Shown: piece by piece, positions 54,088-62,255 of the stretch
Layout of the letters: each line of letters opens with the position of its first letter
How positions within the stretch are numbered: the first letter of the stretch is position 1
NCBI RefSeq assembly: GCF_017094465.1
Contig: NZ_CP064791.1
Location: 186,001 to 250,000, forward strand
Direction of reading: 5' to 3'
DNA: 64,000 nucleotides
Source of the DNA: Halapricum desulfuricans
GTDB taxonomy: Archaea > Halobacteriota > Halobacteria > Halobacteriales > Haloarculaceae
Program-made: the position numbers and the translations under genes
Notes under the pieces: generated by a model
Seen by the model: the letters and a program-made list of their open reading frames with translations, nothing else
What the model was told of the DNA's origin: nothing
Databases searched by the model: none

Positions 54088-54747
54088 ATGCAGGAAGCCG
54101 GGGCGATCCGGGCGGCCGCGCTTGAGGCCGTCGAGGATGTCGACCCACACGTCGTCTACGAGCGCATCGAGGCGCTACTCGATCAGGAGCCGATGGCTCC
54201 CGGTGTCTTCACGGTCGCGTGTGCGAGCGCGATCCTCGAACGATCCGGCAGGACGATCGACGACCTCGCCGCCGAGGACGCGCTCGCCGAACGGGCAGCC
54301 GGCGTGCAGCTCATCTATTCCGGGCTCAGCCGGACGCGCGCGCTCGCGTCCGATCCGCCGTGGACGCGCGGTGACGCCGAACGCGGCAATCTCGACGTGC
54401 TCGTCGCCGATATCCTCGTCGCCCGGGGATTCTATCTCCTGGCCCGGACCGAAGCCAGCGACGAGGCCGTCGCGGTCGTTCGGGCGTTCGGACGCGATCA
54501 GACGATCGCACACGAAACCGACGACGCGATCTCGCACGATCTCGAACGGGACGTCTTCGAGTTGGCCGCCGTCGCGGGTGCGACCGCCGCCGGAACGACC
54601 CCCTCCCCGCAGCTCCGGGAGTTCGCGACCGATCTCGGCCGCGACGGCGCCAGGACGCTCCCGGGGACGCTCGAGGAGCAGCTCACGGCCGTCATCAGCG
54701 TCGATTCCAGCGGGACCGACGGTGTCCGGACCTCCGCCGATCACTGA
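54088..54747 (+). CDS. Haloarchaeal helical protein (DUF7114-like)
   Basis: 219 residues, nearly all helix and acidic. It has a MAPGVFTVACASAIL stretch near 36 and AERAAGVQLIYSGLSRTRALAS near 68-89. The pattern resembles polyprenyl synthase-like helical bundles without the two DDxxD motifs; I recall a DUF7114 family like this but cannot confirm it. Activity unknown. Confidence 0.7.
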   Translation: MQEAGAIRAAALEAVEDVDPHVVYERIEALLDQEPMAPGVFTVACASAILERSGRTIDDLAAEDALAERAAGVQLIYSGLSRTRALASDPPWTRGDAERGNLDVLVADILVARGFYLLARTEASDEAVAVVRAFGRDQTIAHETDDAISHDLERDVFELAAVAGATAAGTTPSPQLREFATDLGRDGARTLPGTLEEQLTAVISVDSSGTDGVRTSADH

Positions 54748-54816
54748 TTGCCCACCGTTTTCGCTGCGGTCGAATCGAAACGCCTAAAGACAACTCGGGG
54801 TAACCAACAGGTGCGT

Positions 54817-54888
54817 GCCTGGGTAGCTTAGCGGTAAAGCGCGTCCTTGGTAAGGACGAGAGCCCGGGTTCAAATCCCGGCCTAGGCT
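54817..54888 (+). tRNA. tRNA-Thr (GGT)
   Basis: The acceptor GCCTGGG pairs with CCTAGGC (one G-T), discriminator T. The anticodon arm CGTCC-TTGGTAA-GGACG gives anticodon GGT, and the T arm is CCGGG-TTCAAAT-CCCGG. A T-rich tract (ATTTTCTTT, 54891-54899) after the gene may terminate it. Confidence 0.94.
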
Positions 54889-55048
54889 TCATTTTCTTTC
54901 ACGCTTCGCGGTCGTATTGCGCCCGCCACGCGATAACGGTGGATCTGTCCGCAAGACGCTGCAACTATTCAGCTAATCGTCCATCTCCGCCTGACGTACG
55001 ACGGTGCTGTCTGGACAGATTTATGTGCTCCCTAGATAATACCATGGT

Positions 55049-55513
55049 ATGCCTGAAGGAGTCTTATCCGAAGACGATACAGCACGCAACAGGGCAGCAA
55101 CCGATACCGAGCGGACGCTCGTCGTCGGACAGGAGCGCCCGATCAGAATCAGCACCGGTCACCGGATTCGACATCACTCGGGGAAGTGCTCACGCCCCCA
55201 CGGACACAACTACGAGTTCGTCGTCGAGGTCACCGGCGAACTCACCGAACAGGGCTGGGTCGTAGACAAAGGAGATATTACCACAGTATTATACGAGTGG
55301 GACCACCGTTTCCTGCTGGAACAGGGCGACCCGCTGATCGATGCCTTCGAACAGAGCGGCGACGGTGACGCTGTCGTCGTTCTGGAACAGCCACCGACAG
55401 CCGAGGTTATGAGCCTCAAGCTGGAGGAGAAGATGCTCGAAGCGTTCCCGGACACCGTCTCTGACGTCTCAGTACAGGTCTGTGAGACGAACGAGCTCTG
55501 TGCGTCCTACTGA
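55049..55513 (+). CDS. queD: 6-carboxytetrahydropterin synthase (QueD)
   Basis: 154 residues. Zinc His residues in STGHRIRHH and SRPHGHNYEF, with the catalytic Cys in GKCSRPHGHN. The DKGDITTVLYEWDHRFLL stretch and C-terminal CETNELCASY follow. It makes 6-carboxy-tetrahydropterin from dihydroneopterin triphosphate. First gene of a preQ0 operon. A TATA-like GATTTATG lies about 26-33 nt upstream (55017-55024). Its stop overlaps queE by one base. Confidence 0.94.
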   Translation: MPEGVLSEDDTARNRAATDTERTLVVGQERPIRISTGHRIRHHSGKCSRPHGHNYEFVVEVTGELTEQGWVVDKGDITTVLYEWDHRFLLEQGDPLIDAFEQSGDGDAVVVLEQPPTAEVMSLKLEEKMLEAFPDTVSDVSVQVCETNELCASY

Positions 55514-56289
55514 TGCCCGTCAACGCCGACAGCGACGCCTTCGAGGCTGATCGCCCCAGCGAGTCCGACACCGCGTTGCCGATCAACGAGCTGTTCTACT
55601 CTCTGCAGGGCGAAGGCAAGCTCTCGGGCGTCCCGACGGTGTTCGTCCGTACCAGCGGCTGCAACCTGCGCTGCTGGTTCTGCGATTCCTATCACACCTC
55701 CTGGGAACCCACCCACGCCTGGATGGACGTCGAGGACATCCTTGACGAAATCGCGAGCTATGACGCCGAACACGTCGTGCTGACCGGCGGCGAGCCGATG
55801 ATCCACGACGAGGCCGTCGAGCTGTTGAACCGACTCGGCGACCGTGGCTACCACACGACCGTCGAGACCAACGGCACGATCTACCGCGACGCCCACATCG
55901 ACCTCGCGAGTATCAGCCCGAAACTCCAGAGTAGCACCCCAACCGCCGACCGCGATCCCATGGGCGACGGCGACTGGGCCGATCGACACGAGCAACAGCG
56001 GATCGATATCGACGCGCTCGCGGCATTGGTCGACGGGTATCCGAGCCAGCTCAAGTTCGTCGTGACCGACCGCGAGGACATGACCGAGATCGAAACGCTC
56101 CTTTCGCGGATCCGTGGGGCAGCAACGGCCGCGGTCCCCGCTGAGGACGTGTTGCTGATGCCCGAAGGCACGACGCGAGACGAGCTGGATCGCACGCGAA
56201 CCGCCGTCGCCGATCTGGCGATGGAGTACGGCTACCGCTACACCCCGCGGCTCCACGTCGATCTGTGGAACGACGCGCCCGGAACCTAA
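55513..56289 (+). CDS. queE: 7-carboxy-7-deazaguanine synthase (QueE, radical SAM)
   Basis: 258 residues. The radical SAM cluster motif is CNLRCWFC near residue 50 (CxxxCxxC), preceded by LFYSLQGEGKLSGVPTVFVR. TGGEPMIHDEA near 95 binds SAM, and TTVETNGTIYRD follows. It converts carboxytetrahydropterin to 7-carboxy-7-deazaguanine. It sits between queD (1-nt overlap) and folE (10 nt). Confidence 0.95.
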   Translation: MPVNADSDAFEADRPSESDTALPINELFYSLQGEGKLSGVPTVFVRTSGCNLRCWFCDSYHTSWEPTHAWMDVEDILDEIASYDAEHVVLTGGEPMIHDEAVELLNRLGDRGYHTTVETNGTIYRDAHIDLASISPKLQSSTPTADRDPMGDGDWADRHEQQRIDIDALAALVDGYPSQLKFVVTDREDMTEIETLLSRIRGAATAAVPAEDVLLMPEGTTRDELDRTRTAVADLAMEYGYRYTPRLHVDLWNDAPGT

Positions 56290-56299
56290 CGAATCACCT

Positions 56300-56938
56300 A
56301 TGAGTGACGACACCCAACTCGACGACCGTTCGACGGACGAATCGCTTCCCGTGCAGACCGATCCCACTTCCGGAATCGACCACGAGAAGGCCCAGCGCGG
56401 CGTCAAACTCGTCCTCGAAGCCATCGGCGAGGACCCGGATCGGCCCGGACTCACCGACACCTGGCAGCGCCGCATCCCCGAGATGCTCGCAACGCTGAGC
56501 GAAGGCGACCGGCAGGCGGCCAAACCCACGATGCGGACCTTCGAGGCGACCAGTCAGGATCTCGTCGTGAAAACCGGTATTCCTGTTTACAGCCTCTGTG
56601 AGCACCATATGCTGCCGTATCACGGGACCGCTCACATCGCCTACCGGCCGGACGGCGACGTGGTCGGCCTCTCGAAACTGATCCGATACGTGCGCTGGCA
56701 GTCCCGGCGCCTGACGATGCAAGAAGAGCTGACACAGGACATCGCTCACGGGCTGGCCGAGGAACTCGATGCGGAAGCCGTCCTGGTGGAGATATCGGCG
56801 ACACATATGTGCGAGGCGATGCGCGGCATCGAGACGGAGACGACCACCACGACCCGGGCGACCATCGGCGAGCCGACCAGCGGCGAGCGACAGCGGTTCC
56901 AGGACGCGATCGCGCGGACGGACGGTGAGACGCGATGA
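56300..56938 (+). CDS. folE: GTP cyclohydrolase I, class IA (FolE)
   Basis: 212 residues. The zinc site has the Cys and His of SLCEHHMLPYHG near 96-107 and the second Cys in ATHMCEAMRG near 174. The start GVKLVLEAIGEDPDRPGLTDTWQRRIPEM is FolE1-like. It opens GTP to dihydroneopterin triphosphate, the substrate of QueD, so with queD/E/C the complete GTP-to-preQ0 route lies here. Most archaea use the unrelated MptA or FolE2-type enzyme, making a FolE1 notable. Its stop overlaps queC by 4 nt. Confidence 0.94.
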   Translation: MSDDTQLDDRSTDESLPVQTDPTSGIDHEKAQRGVKLVLEAIGEDPDRPGLTDTWQRRIPEMLATLSEGDRQAAKPTMRTFEATSQDLVVKTGIPVYSLCEHHMLPYHGTAHIAYRPDGDVVGLSKLIRYVRWQSRRLTMQEELTQDIAHGLAEELDAEAVLVEISATHMCEAMRGIETETTTTTRATIGEPTSGERQRFQDAIARTDGETR

Positions 56939-57633
56939 CCGAACACGACCGCGCCGTCGTCCTGGTCTCCGGCGGGATGGACAGCGCCACGGCCGTCTAC
57001 GAGGCCATCGAGAGGGGCTACGACCCCTACTTCCTGCACACCTCCTACGGCCAAAACACCGAATCCACGGAACTAGCGTCTGCGAAGGCACTGGCCGAGG
57101 AGGTCGAAGCCGCCGACTTCCTGCATGTCGAGACGGAGCATCTCGCGGCGATCGGCGCCTCCAGCCTCACCGACGACGGGATGGACGTCGAAGACGCCGA
57201 TCTCGACAGCGACGAGATCCCCAGTTCTTACGTCCCGTTCCGGAACGCTAACCTCCTCGCCATGGCCGTCTCGTATGCGGAGGCAAACGACTGTTCGGCC
57301 ATTTTCATCGGCGCTCACAGCGAGGACTTCTCGGGGTATCCCGACTGCCGACCTGACTTCTTCGAGGCGTTTCAGCGAGTGATCGACGTCGGCACGAAAC
57401 CCGGGACCAATATCGATCTCGTCGCGCCGTTCGTCGAGTGGTCGAAGACCGACATCGCCGAGCGGGGACTCGAGTTGGGCGTCCCATACGAGCACACCTG
57501 GAGCTGCTATCAGGACGAGTCGCCGGCGTGTGGTACCTGTGATGCGTGTGCGTTCCGACTGCAGGCGTTCCAGAACCTGGGCGAACGCGATCCGATCGAA
57601 TACGCCGAGCGGCCGGACTACACCGACGCCTGA
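56935..57633 (+). CDS. queC: 7-cyano-7-deazaguanine synthase (QueC)
   Basis: 232 residues. The PP-loop VSGGMDSATAVY near 11 binds ATP. The zinc Cys residues are in SCYQDESPACGTCDACAFR near 190-208. It makes preQ0 from carboxydeazaguanine and ammonia. In archaea preQ0 is exchanged into tRNA at position 15 for archaeosine. It closes the operon. Confidence 0.96.
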   Translation: MTEHDRAVVLVSGGMDSATAVYEAIERGYDPYFLHTSYGQNTESTELASAKALAEEVEAADFLHVETEHLAAIGASSLTDDGMDVEDADLDSDEIPSSYVPFRNANLLAMAVSYAEANDCSAIFIGAHSEDFSGYPDCRPDFFEAFQRVIDVGTKPGTNIDLVAPFVEWSKTDIAERGLELGVPYEHTWSCYQDESPACGTCDACAFRLQAFQNLGERDPIEYAERPDYTDA

Positions 57634-57647
57634 GAGTGGCCCGCCGG

Positions 57648-58307
57648 CTACCGCCCCTGGGTCAACCGGAACCCGATCTGCTGGGGCAGCCCGGCCTCGA
57701 CGACCTCGTGGATCACGGCGTCGGTGTCGTACTCGACCCGCCGTTCGTCGACTGTCCGCTCGTCTAGGTCGACGATGCTGTAGGCGGCCCGGTGGTCGCG
57801 GTCGCGGGGCTGACCGACGCTCCCGGGGTTGAGGACGATCCCGTCGTCGTAGATCTCGTGGTGCTGGACGTGGGTGTGCCCCATGATCAGGACGTCCTCT
57901 CCGTCGAGCAGGTCGGGGCTGAACTCCGAGGGCCGCGTGTAGTGATCCGGGTCGTCCGGGTGGCCGTGGACGAGCTTCACGCGGCCGCCGAACAGCGTCC
58001 GCTCGGTTGGCAACGCCGCCAGCCACTCGATCTGCTCGTCGGTCAACTGCTCGCGGGCGTACTCGACGCCCGCGGCGGCCATGTCGTTGAATCCCGGATA
58101 CTGGCCGGTGACGACTGCCCGGTCGTGGTTCCCTTCGATCGTCGGCGCGTCGGCGTCCCGAATGGTATCGACACATTCCCCCGGCCAGGGGTTGTATCCG
58201 ACCACGTCGCCCGCACAGACGAGCTCGTCGACATCGGGCATGTCCTCCAGGACCGCGTCCAGGGCGACGATGTTTCCGTGTACGTCCGAGATGACCCCGA
58301 TCTTCAT
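57648..58307 (-). CDS. Metallophosphoesterase (YfcE/MJ0936-like)
   Basis: 219 residues with the full metallophosphoesterase set: ISDVHGN near 6, GDVVGYNPWPGE near 33, EGNHDRAVV near 58, HGHPDDPDHY near 114 and GHTHVQHHE near 141. A two-metal enzyme of this group hydrolyses phosphodiesters such as cyclic nucleotides or nucleotides; the substrate is not predictable. Convergent with queC, 14 nt apart. Confidence 0.94.
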   Translation of the reverse strand: MKIGVISDVHGNIVALDAVLEDMPDVDELVCAGDVVGYNPWPGECVDTIRDADAPTIEGNHDRAVVTGQYPGFNDMAAAGVEYAREQLTDEQIEWLAALPTERTLFGGRVKLVHGHPDDPDHYTRPSEFSPDLLDGEDVLIMGHTHVQHHEIYDDGIVLNPGSVGQPRDRDHRAAYSIVDLDERTVDERRVEYDTDAVIHEVVEAGLPQQIGFRLTQGR

Positions 58308-58515
58308 GTCCCCGTCTCGTATCGGGTCGAACTTAGTACGCCCGTTCTCCCTGCGATCGCCGCTCCGAAGACGGCCGTCGCCACGCCGGCGCGCCCTCCG
58401 ACTCCACGGACCGGCCCGACTGTCCGAACCGCATCGCTTTTCACAGTAGTGTTAGTATGCTTGTAACAACAGATGAATCGACAGTCGAGCACGCACGACA
58501 ACGGGGTGTGATCCC

Positions 58516-59268
58516 ATGGACGAAGAAGACGCCGTCGAGGCGCTCACACGGCTGGGATTGACGACGTACGAGGCGCGCGTATTTGTCGCGCTCCAGCAAC
58601 TCGGGACGGGGTCCGCGAGCGATATCGCCGAGATCACGGCCGTTCCGCGTTCGCAGGTCTACGGCGCGGCCGAGGACCTGCAATCCCGTGGGTTGCTCGA
58701 CGTCCAGCAGACGCGGCCGACGGTGTATCGGCCCGTCTCGCCCGAGGAGGCCGAGCGCCGGCTGCTCTCCCAGCTCGAGTCGGTCGGACAGGACGCTTTC
58801 GCGTATCTGGACGACGTCCGCGGCAGTGCTGACAACGACGAGGAGCGCAGCGAGGCGATCTGGACGGTTCGCGGCCAGCCCAACGTGCGCGACCGCGTGA
58901 TCGATCTGATCGGCGACGCGGACGAGCGGGTCGTCTACGGGACCCCCGATCCCGAACTTCTCGAGGAGGAACTCCTGGCGGCGTTGCAGGCGGCCGCTGA
59001 AGACGGAATCGACGCGACGGTCGTCAGCGACGAGCCGGCGGTCTTCGACGCGGTCCCCGAATCGATCGAGACGGTCCGACAGCCGGCGGACGACCAGCCC
59101 GAGGCCAGCACGGCGCGCCTGTTACTCGTCGACTCCGACACGCTGTTAATGGGCGTCATCTCGGCTGATCTCGGTGACGACGGGGAGATCGCGTTCTGGA
59201 GTGCCGGCACGTCCTTCGCGACGGTCCTGTCCATCCTCTCCGAAGAGATGATCGAACTGGATGGGTAA
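58516..59268 (+). CDS. TrmB-family transcriptional regulator
   Basis: 250 residues. The N-terminal winged helix LTRLGLTTYEARVFVALQQLG near 9-30 and ITAVPRSQVYGAAEDLQSRGLL near 40-62 match TrmB. A coiled linker follows, and a C-terminal sensing-type domain (NVRDRVIDLIGDADERVVYG onward) resembles the PLD-like fold seen in haloarchaeal TrmB paralogs. Target genes cannot be inferred here; the flavin reductase is convergent. Confidence 0.9.
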   Translation: MDEEDAVEALTRLGLTTYEARVFVALQQLGTGSASDIAEITAVPRSQVYGAAEDLQSRGLLDVQQTRPTVYRPVSPEEAERRLLSQLESVGQDAFAYLDDVRGSADNDEERSEAIWTVRGQPNVRDRVIDLIGDADERVVYGTPDPELLEEELLAALQAAAEDGIDATVVSDEPAVFDAVPESIETVRQPADDQPEASTARLLLVDSDTLLMGVISADLGDDGEIAFWSAGTSFATVLSILSEEMIELDG

Positions 59269-59281
59269 TGGGCCCGGTCGT

Positions 59282-59929
59282 TCACTCCCCGTCCGGCAGG
59301 TCGTCCTGCACGCGTTCGCCCGGATACCGCCGCAGGTCGTCGTCGCTCAACGACGCGTAGTAGCGTGACTTCGTCTCCTCGTCGCCGTCGGCCCAGTCGC
59401 TGCCCATGTACGCCAGCACGTCCGTGTCGGACAGGGACAGCACGCGTCCGTCGAGCCCGCCGCGGGTGACGTGGGCGGTCTCGACTTCGGCGAAGTAGTA
59501 GGTGCAGTTCTCGAAGGTGAACGAATCCAGTACCGAACACTCGATGTTGCCGACCGCATCCGCGAGCAGCGGCACGTCCACGTGTTTCCCGGGCACGGTT
59601 TCGACGTCGAGATAGTCGAGTTTGTCGACGTCGCGGCCGCTGACCTGTCCGGCGACCGCCAGGGCGTCGATCATCCCCGTCGACGGGGCCGCCAGCACGA
59701 ACTCGCCGCTCTGCTCGATGATCTCGTGGGTGTAGGTCTTGTGACTGACCGCCAGCTGATATCGCAGCGGATCGTAGCCGGCCAGCATCCACCAGGACGC
59801 GGTCATGAGGTTCGGACCCGTCTCCGGGCTGTTGGTCACGACCAGCGAGACGACTTTCGGCTTGAACAGTGATTTCGAATCGTGTGCCGACACCTCTTCG
59901 AGTTCGGCTCGCGGTTCGGCTGCGGGCAT
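59282..59929 (-). CDS. Flavin reductase family protein (FMN-binding split barrel)
   Basis: 215 residues. The fold is recognised from VVSLVVTNSPETGPNLMTASWWMLAGYDPLRYQLAVSH near 27-65, with the residues that bind FMN, and FVLAAPSTGM near 78. Such proteins reduce flavin or use FMN on unknown substrates. It precedes, divergently, the exported redox cluster; a link to it is possible but not shown. Confidence 0.88.
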   Translation of the reverse strand: MPAAEPRAELEEVSAHDSKSLFKPKVVSLVVTNSPETGPNLMTASWWMLAGYDPLRYQLAVSHKTYTHEIIEQSGEFVLAAPSTGMIDALAVAGQVSGRDVDKLDYLDVETVPGKHVDVPLLADAVGNIECSVLDSFTFENCTYYFAEVETAHVTRGGLDGRVLSLSDTDVLAYMGSDWADGDEETKSRYYASLSDDDLRRYPGERVQDDLPDGE

Positions 59930-60019
59930 ATGTCGGCATACTCCCGGACGGATCTAATAGTATTGTTCCCGGCAGCTTCCGCTCGTGTTCCCCACACTGA
60001 CCCGTCCGGGAGCGGGGGA

Positions 60020-60029
60020 TATTTAAATA
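60020..60029 (+). promoter_or_regulatory. TATA element of the ferredoxin lipoprotein gene
   Basis: TATTTAAATA, a strong archaeal TATA sequence, is 34-43 nt before the ATG at 60063 and so predicts a leader of only about 10 nt. Confidence 0.6.
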
Positions 60030-60062
60030 GCTGTATATTCAAACCCAATCCGGATCCGGGGG

Positions 60063-60983
60063 ATGACCGTATCGACCAGTATGGACGGACGCCACGCGAT
60101 CGACGACAGCGACGAGCAGCCAGAATCGACTGATGGTGGGTCATCGGAGACGACCGGGCTCGATAGCAGCACGCGCCGCCGGCTGCTCGCGAGCACGGCG
60201 AGCGTGAGCGCGCTCGCGACGGCCGGCTGTCTCGGCATTTTGGGTGACGGCAGCGAGACCGGGCCACGCCCGGGCGAGCCGACGCCGTACGACGGGACCG
60301 AAACTGACGCCGGCACGCCCAGCGGCGACGCGTTCGACATCGAGTTCCTCAAACAGGAGACGACGCTCAGCATCAGCAGCGACACGGCGATGCTCGACGC
60401 GGCTCTCGACGAGGATCTGGACGTGCCCTATCAGTGCCAGGTCGGCGTCTGTGGGCAGTGCACCTCGAAGGTCGAGGACGGCGACGCGACCGAGCTGGTC
60501 GAACACGACGGCAACCAGTACCTCAGCGACGCCCAGATCGAAGCCGGATACGTGCTGACCTGCGTGGGCTACCCGCGCGGCGACTTCTCGCTGACGACCG
60601 GCGTGCAAGACGAGGCCGACTCCGTCAGCGGCGGGACCGAAACGCCGTCCGAAGAGACTCCCACGCCTGGCGAGACCGAGAGCTACGCCATCGAGTTCCT
60701 CAAACAGGAGACGACGCTCGACATCAGCAGCGACACGGCGATGCTCGACGCGGCTCTCGACGAGGATCTGGACGTGCCCTATCAGTGCCAGGTCGGCGTC
60801 TGTGGGCAGTGCACCTCGAAGGTCGAGGGCGATGGCGATACGACTGATATGGTCGAACACGACGGCAATCAGTATCTCAGTGACGAGCAGATTCAAGAAG
60901 GATACGTACTGACCTGTGTCGGCTACCCGCGCTCGGACTTCTCGCTCGAAACTGGTCTGAAGGACGAAGCCGATCAGGTCTGA
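60063..60983 (+). CDS. Exported lipoprotein with two tandem [2Fe-2S] ferredoxin domains
   Basis: 306 residues. The Tat-type TRRRLLAST and a lipobox (TAGC, Cys near 56) come after a polar N-region of about 36 residues. Two plant-type ferredoxin domains follow, about 92-190 and 209-306. Each has the cluster motif CQVGVCGQCTSK and a fourth Cys in VLTCVGYP. Each starts FLKQETTL(S/D)ISSDTAMLDAALDEDLDVPYQC. They would hold two [2Fe-2S] clusters on the outer face of the membrane. The following genes encode an NrfD-like subunit and an Fe-S subunit, so it is probably an electron carrier of that system. Confidence 0.88.
   Translation: MTVSTSMDGRHAIDDSDEQPESTDGGSSETTGLDSSTRRRLLASTASVSALATAGCLGILGDGSETGPRPGEPTPYDGTETDAGTPSGDAFDIEFLKQETTLSISSDTAMLDAALDEDLDVPYQCQVGVCGQCTSKVEDGDATELVEHDGNQYLSDAQIEAGYVLTCVGYPRGDFSLTTGVQDEADSVSGGTETPSEETPTPGETESYAIEFLKQETTLDISSDTAMLDAALDEDLDVPYQCQVGVCGQCTSKVEGDGDTTDMVEHDGNQYLSDEQIQEGYVLTCVGYPRSDFSLETGLKDEADQV
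60338..60477 (+). repeat. Near-identical 140-bp internal repeat (second copy 60689-60828)
   Basis: The DNA coding for the first half of the ferredoxin domain is repeated after 351 bp, with two adjacent base changes in about 140 bp. The remaining parts of the two domains are less alike. This is a recent in-frame duplication or gene conversion, in keeping with 117-residue spacing of the domains. Confidence 0.85.
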
Positions 60984-61085
60984 TCCCTATCTCCGTGGCG
61001 TGTTCATCCTGCGCGCCCGGATTCACCTCTTCTACCGTTGCTGTTTGAGACACACGCCAGCCCCGTCTATCGCGGACACGACCGG

Positions 61086-61095
61086 GTATATAAAG
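61086..61095 (+). promoter_or_regulatory. TATA element and 5' leader of the NrfD operon
   Basis: GTATATAAAG predicts a start site near 61120, leaving about 105 nt of leader before the NrfD ATG at 61228, unlike the leaderless genes nearby. A 36-codon frame (61105-61215) overlaps it but has no clear start signal, and I do not call it a gene. A G-rich tract (GGGGGGACC) at 61216-61224 may serve as ribosome binding. Confidence 0.5.
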
Positions 61096-61227
61096 GGCTG
61101 TAAAATGAATATACATCCGTATCGCTGTGACGGTCTGAGTAAGTCATATGAAGTGGTGCGTGAAACCAGTGCGTGCGGATATCGGCGTATCGTGGCGACA
61201 GACGCGTACGTGTAGGGGGGACCTGCG

Positions 61228-62250
61228 ATGACCGCGGTCAGTCCGCTCCTGCCCAGCCAGTTCTGGAGTCTCTCGATCGGTGTGTACCTGTTCCTGGGTG
61301 GGCTCGCCGGCGGTGCGTACGTCACCGGCGCGGTCGCTGACTTCCTGAGCGTTCGGGATCCGTCCCGCCGGGAGGGCTATCTGGCGACGGCTCGCTGGGG
61401 GACGGTCCTCGGTGTCGTCGCGCTGGCGATCGGCGGCCCGATCCTGCTGTTTCACCTGGGCGAGCCCCTGCACGTCATCATGTTCTGGCTGTTCACGAAC
61501 TTCGACTCGTGGATGACCATCGGCATCTGGGTCATCGTGCTGTTCATGGTGCTTTCGATCCTGCAGGCGCTGTGGCTCGGCTTCGGTGCCGACAGGGGCT
61601 TTTCGATCCCCGGTGACGTGCTGTCGCCGGTGACCGGGTTGATCGACACGGTCGCGGACACGACGCGACCGAGCGAGGGCGTTCGGCGCGGGCTCAACGC
61701 CTTTGGCGCACTTGTCGGCGTTCTGCTGATCGTCTACACGGCGCTGCTGCTCAGTGCCTCCTCGGAGGTCGTTCCGATGTGGGACGCGACGTGGCTCCCG
61801 CCGCTGTTTCTGGCGAGCGGGCTCTCGATGGGAATCGCCGCCGCCGTCGGCGCGACGACGCTCACGCGGGGCGTCAACGACACGGGCGTGACGATGTTCA
61901 GTATCGCCGACGACGTGATCATCGTCGCCGAAATGGTCGTTATCTATATGCTGCTTGCGACGCTGGTCAACGGCGGTCCGACCGCCGTCGAGACCCAGCG
62001 ATACCTCCTGACGGAGGGGAACGTGATCTTCTGGGGTGGCGTCGTCGCCGCCGGCCTGCTGTTGCCGCTTGCGATCTCCGGCGGTCTGCTCGCTTTGGAG
62101 TGGCGCTACGATCTCCACGAGAACCCGCGACTTGAACGGCTGGCGACCGCCGGCTACGCGACGAAGTTCGGCTTCGTCATCTTCGGCGGGTTGATGCTTC
62201 GGCTGACGATCATCTACGCGGCGTTGAACGTGCCGCTGTTTGGAGTGTGA
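61228..62250 (+). CDS. NrfD/PsrC-family membrane subunit
   Basis: 340 residues with about nine TM helices. The first segment QFWSLSIGVYLFLGGLAGGAYVTG is characteristic of NrfD/PsrC, and FHLGEPLHVIMFWLF near 75 is a conserved quinone-side region. This family passes electrons between the membrane quinone pool and an Fe-S subunit, typically in polysulfide, tetrathionate, DMSO or nitrite complexes, and may pump protons. The next gene, the 4Fe-4S subunit, starts 5 nt after its stop. Confidence 0.92.
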   Translation: MTAVSPLLPSQFWSLSIGVYLFLGGLAGGAYVTGAVADFLSVRDPSRREGYLATARWGTVLGVVALAIGGPILLFHLGEPLHVIMFWLFTNFDSWMTIGIWVIVLFMVLSILQALWLGFGADRGFSIPGDVLSPVTGLIDTVADTTRPSEGVRRGLNAFGALVGVLLIVYTALLLSASSEVVPMWDATWLPPLFLASGLSMGIAAAVGATTLTRGVNDTGVTMFSIADDVIIVAEMVVIYMLLATLVNGGPTAVETQRYLLTEGNVIFWGGVVAAGLLLPLAISGGLLALEWRYDLHENPRLERLATAGYATKFGFVIFGGLMLRLTIIYAALNVPLFGV

Positions 62251-62255
62251 TTACG

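Noticed and set aside
61105-61215. 36-codon frame in the NrfD leader
   Set aside because: No start signal or conservation evidence; counted as 5' leader.
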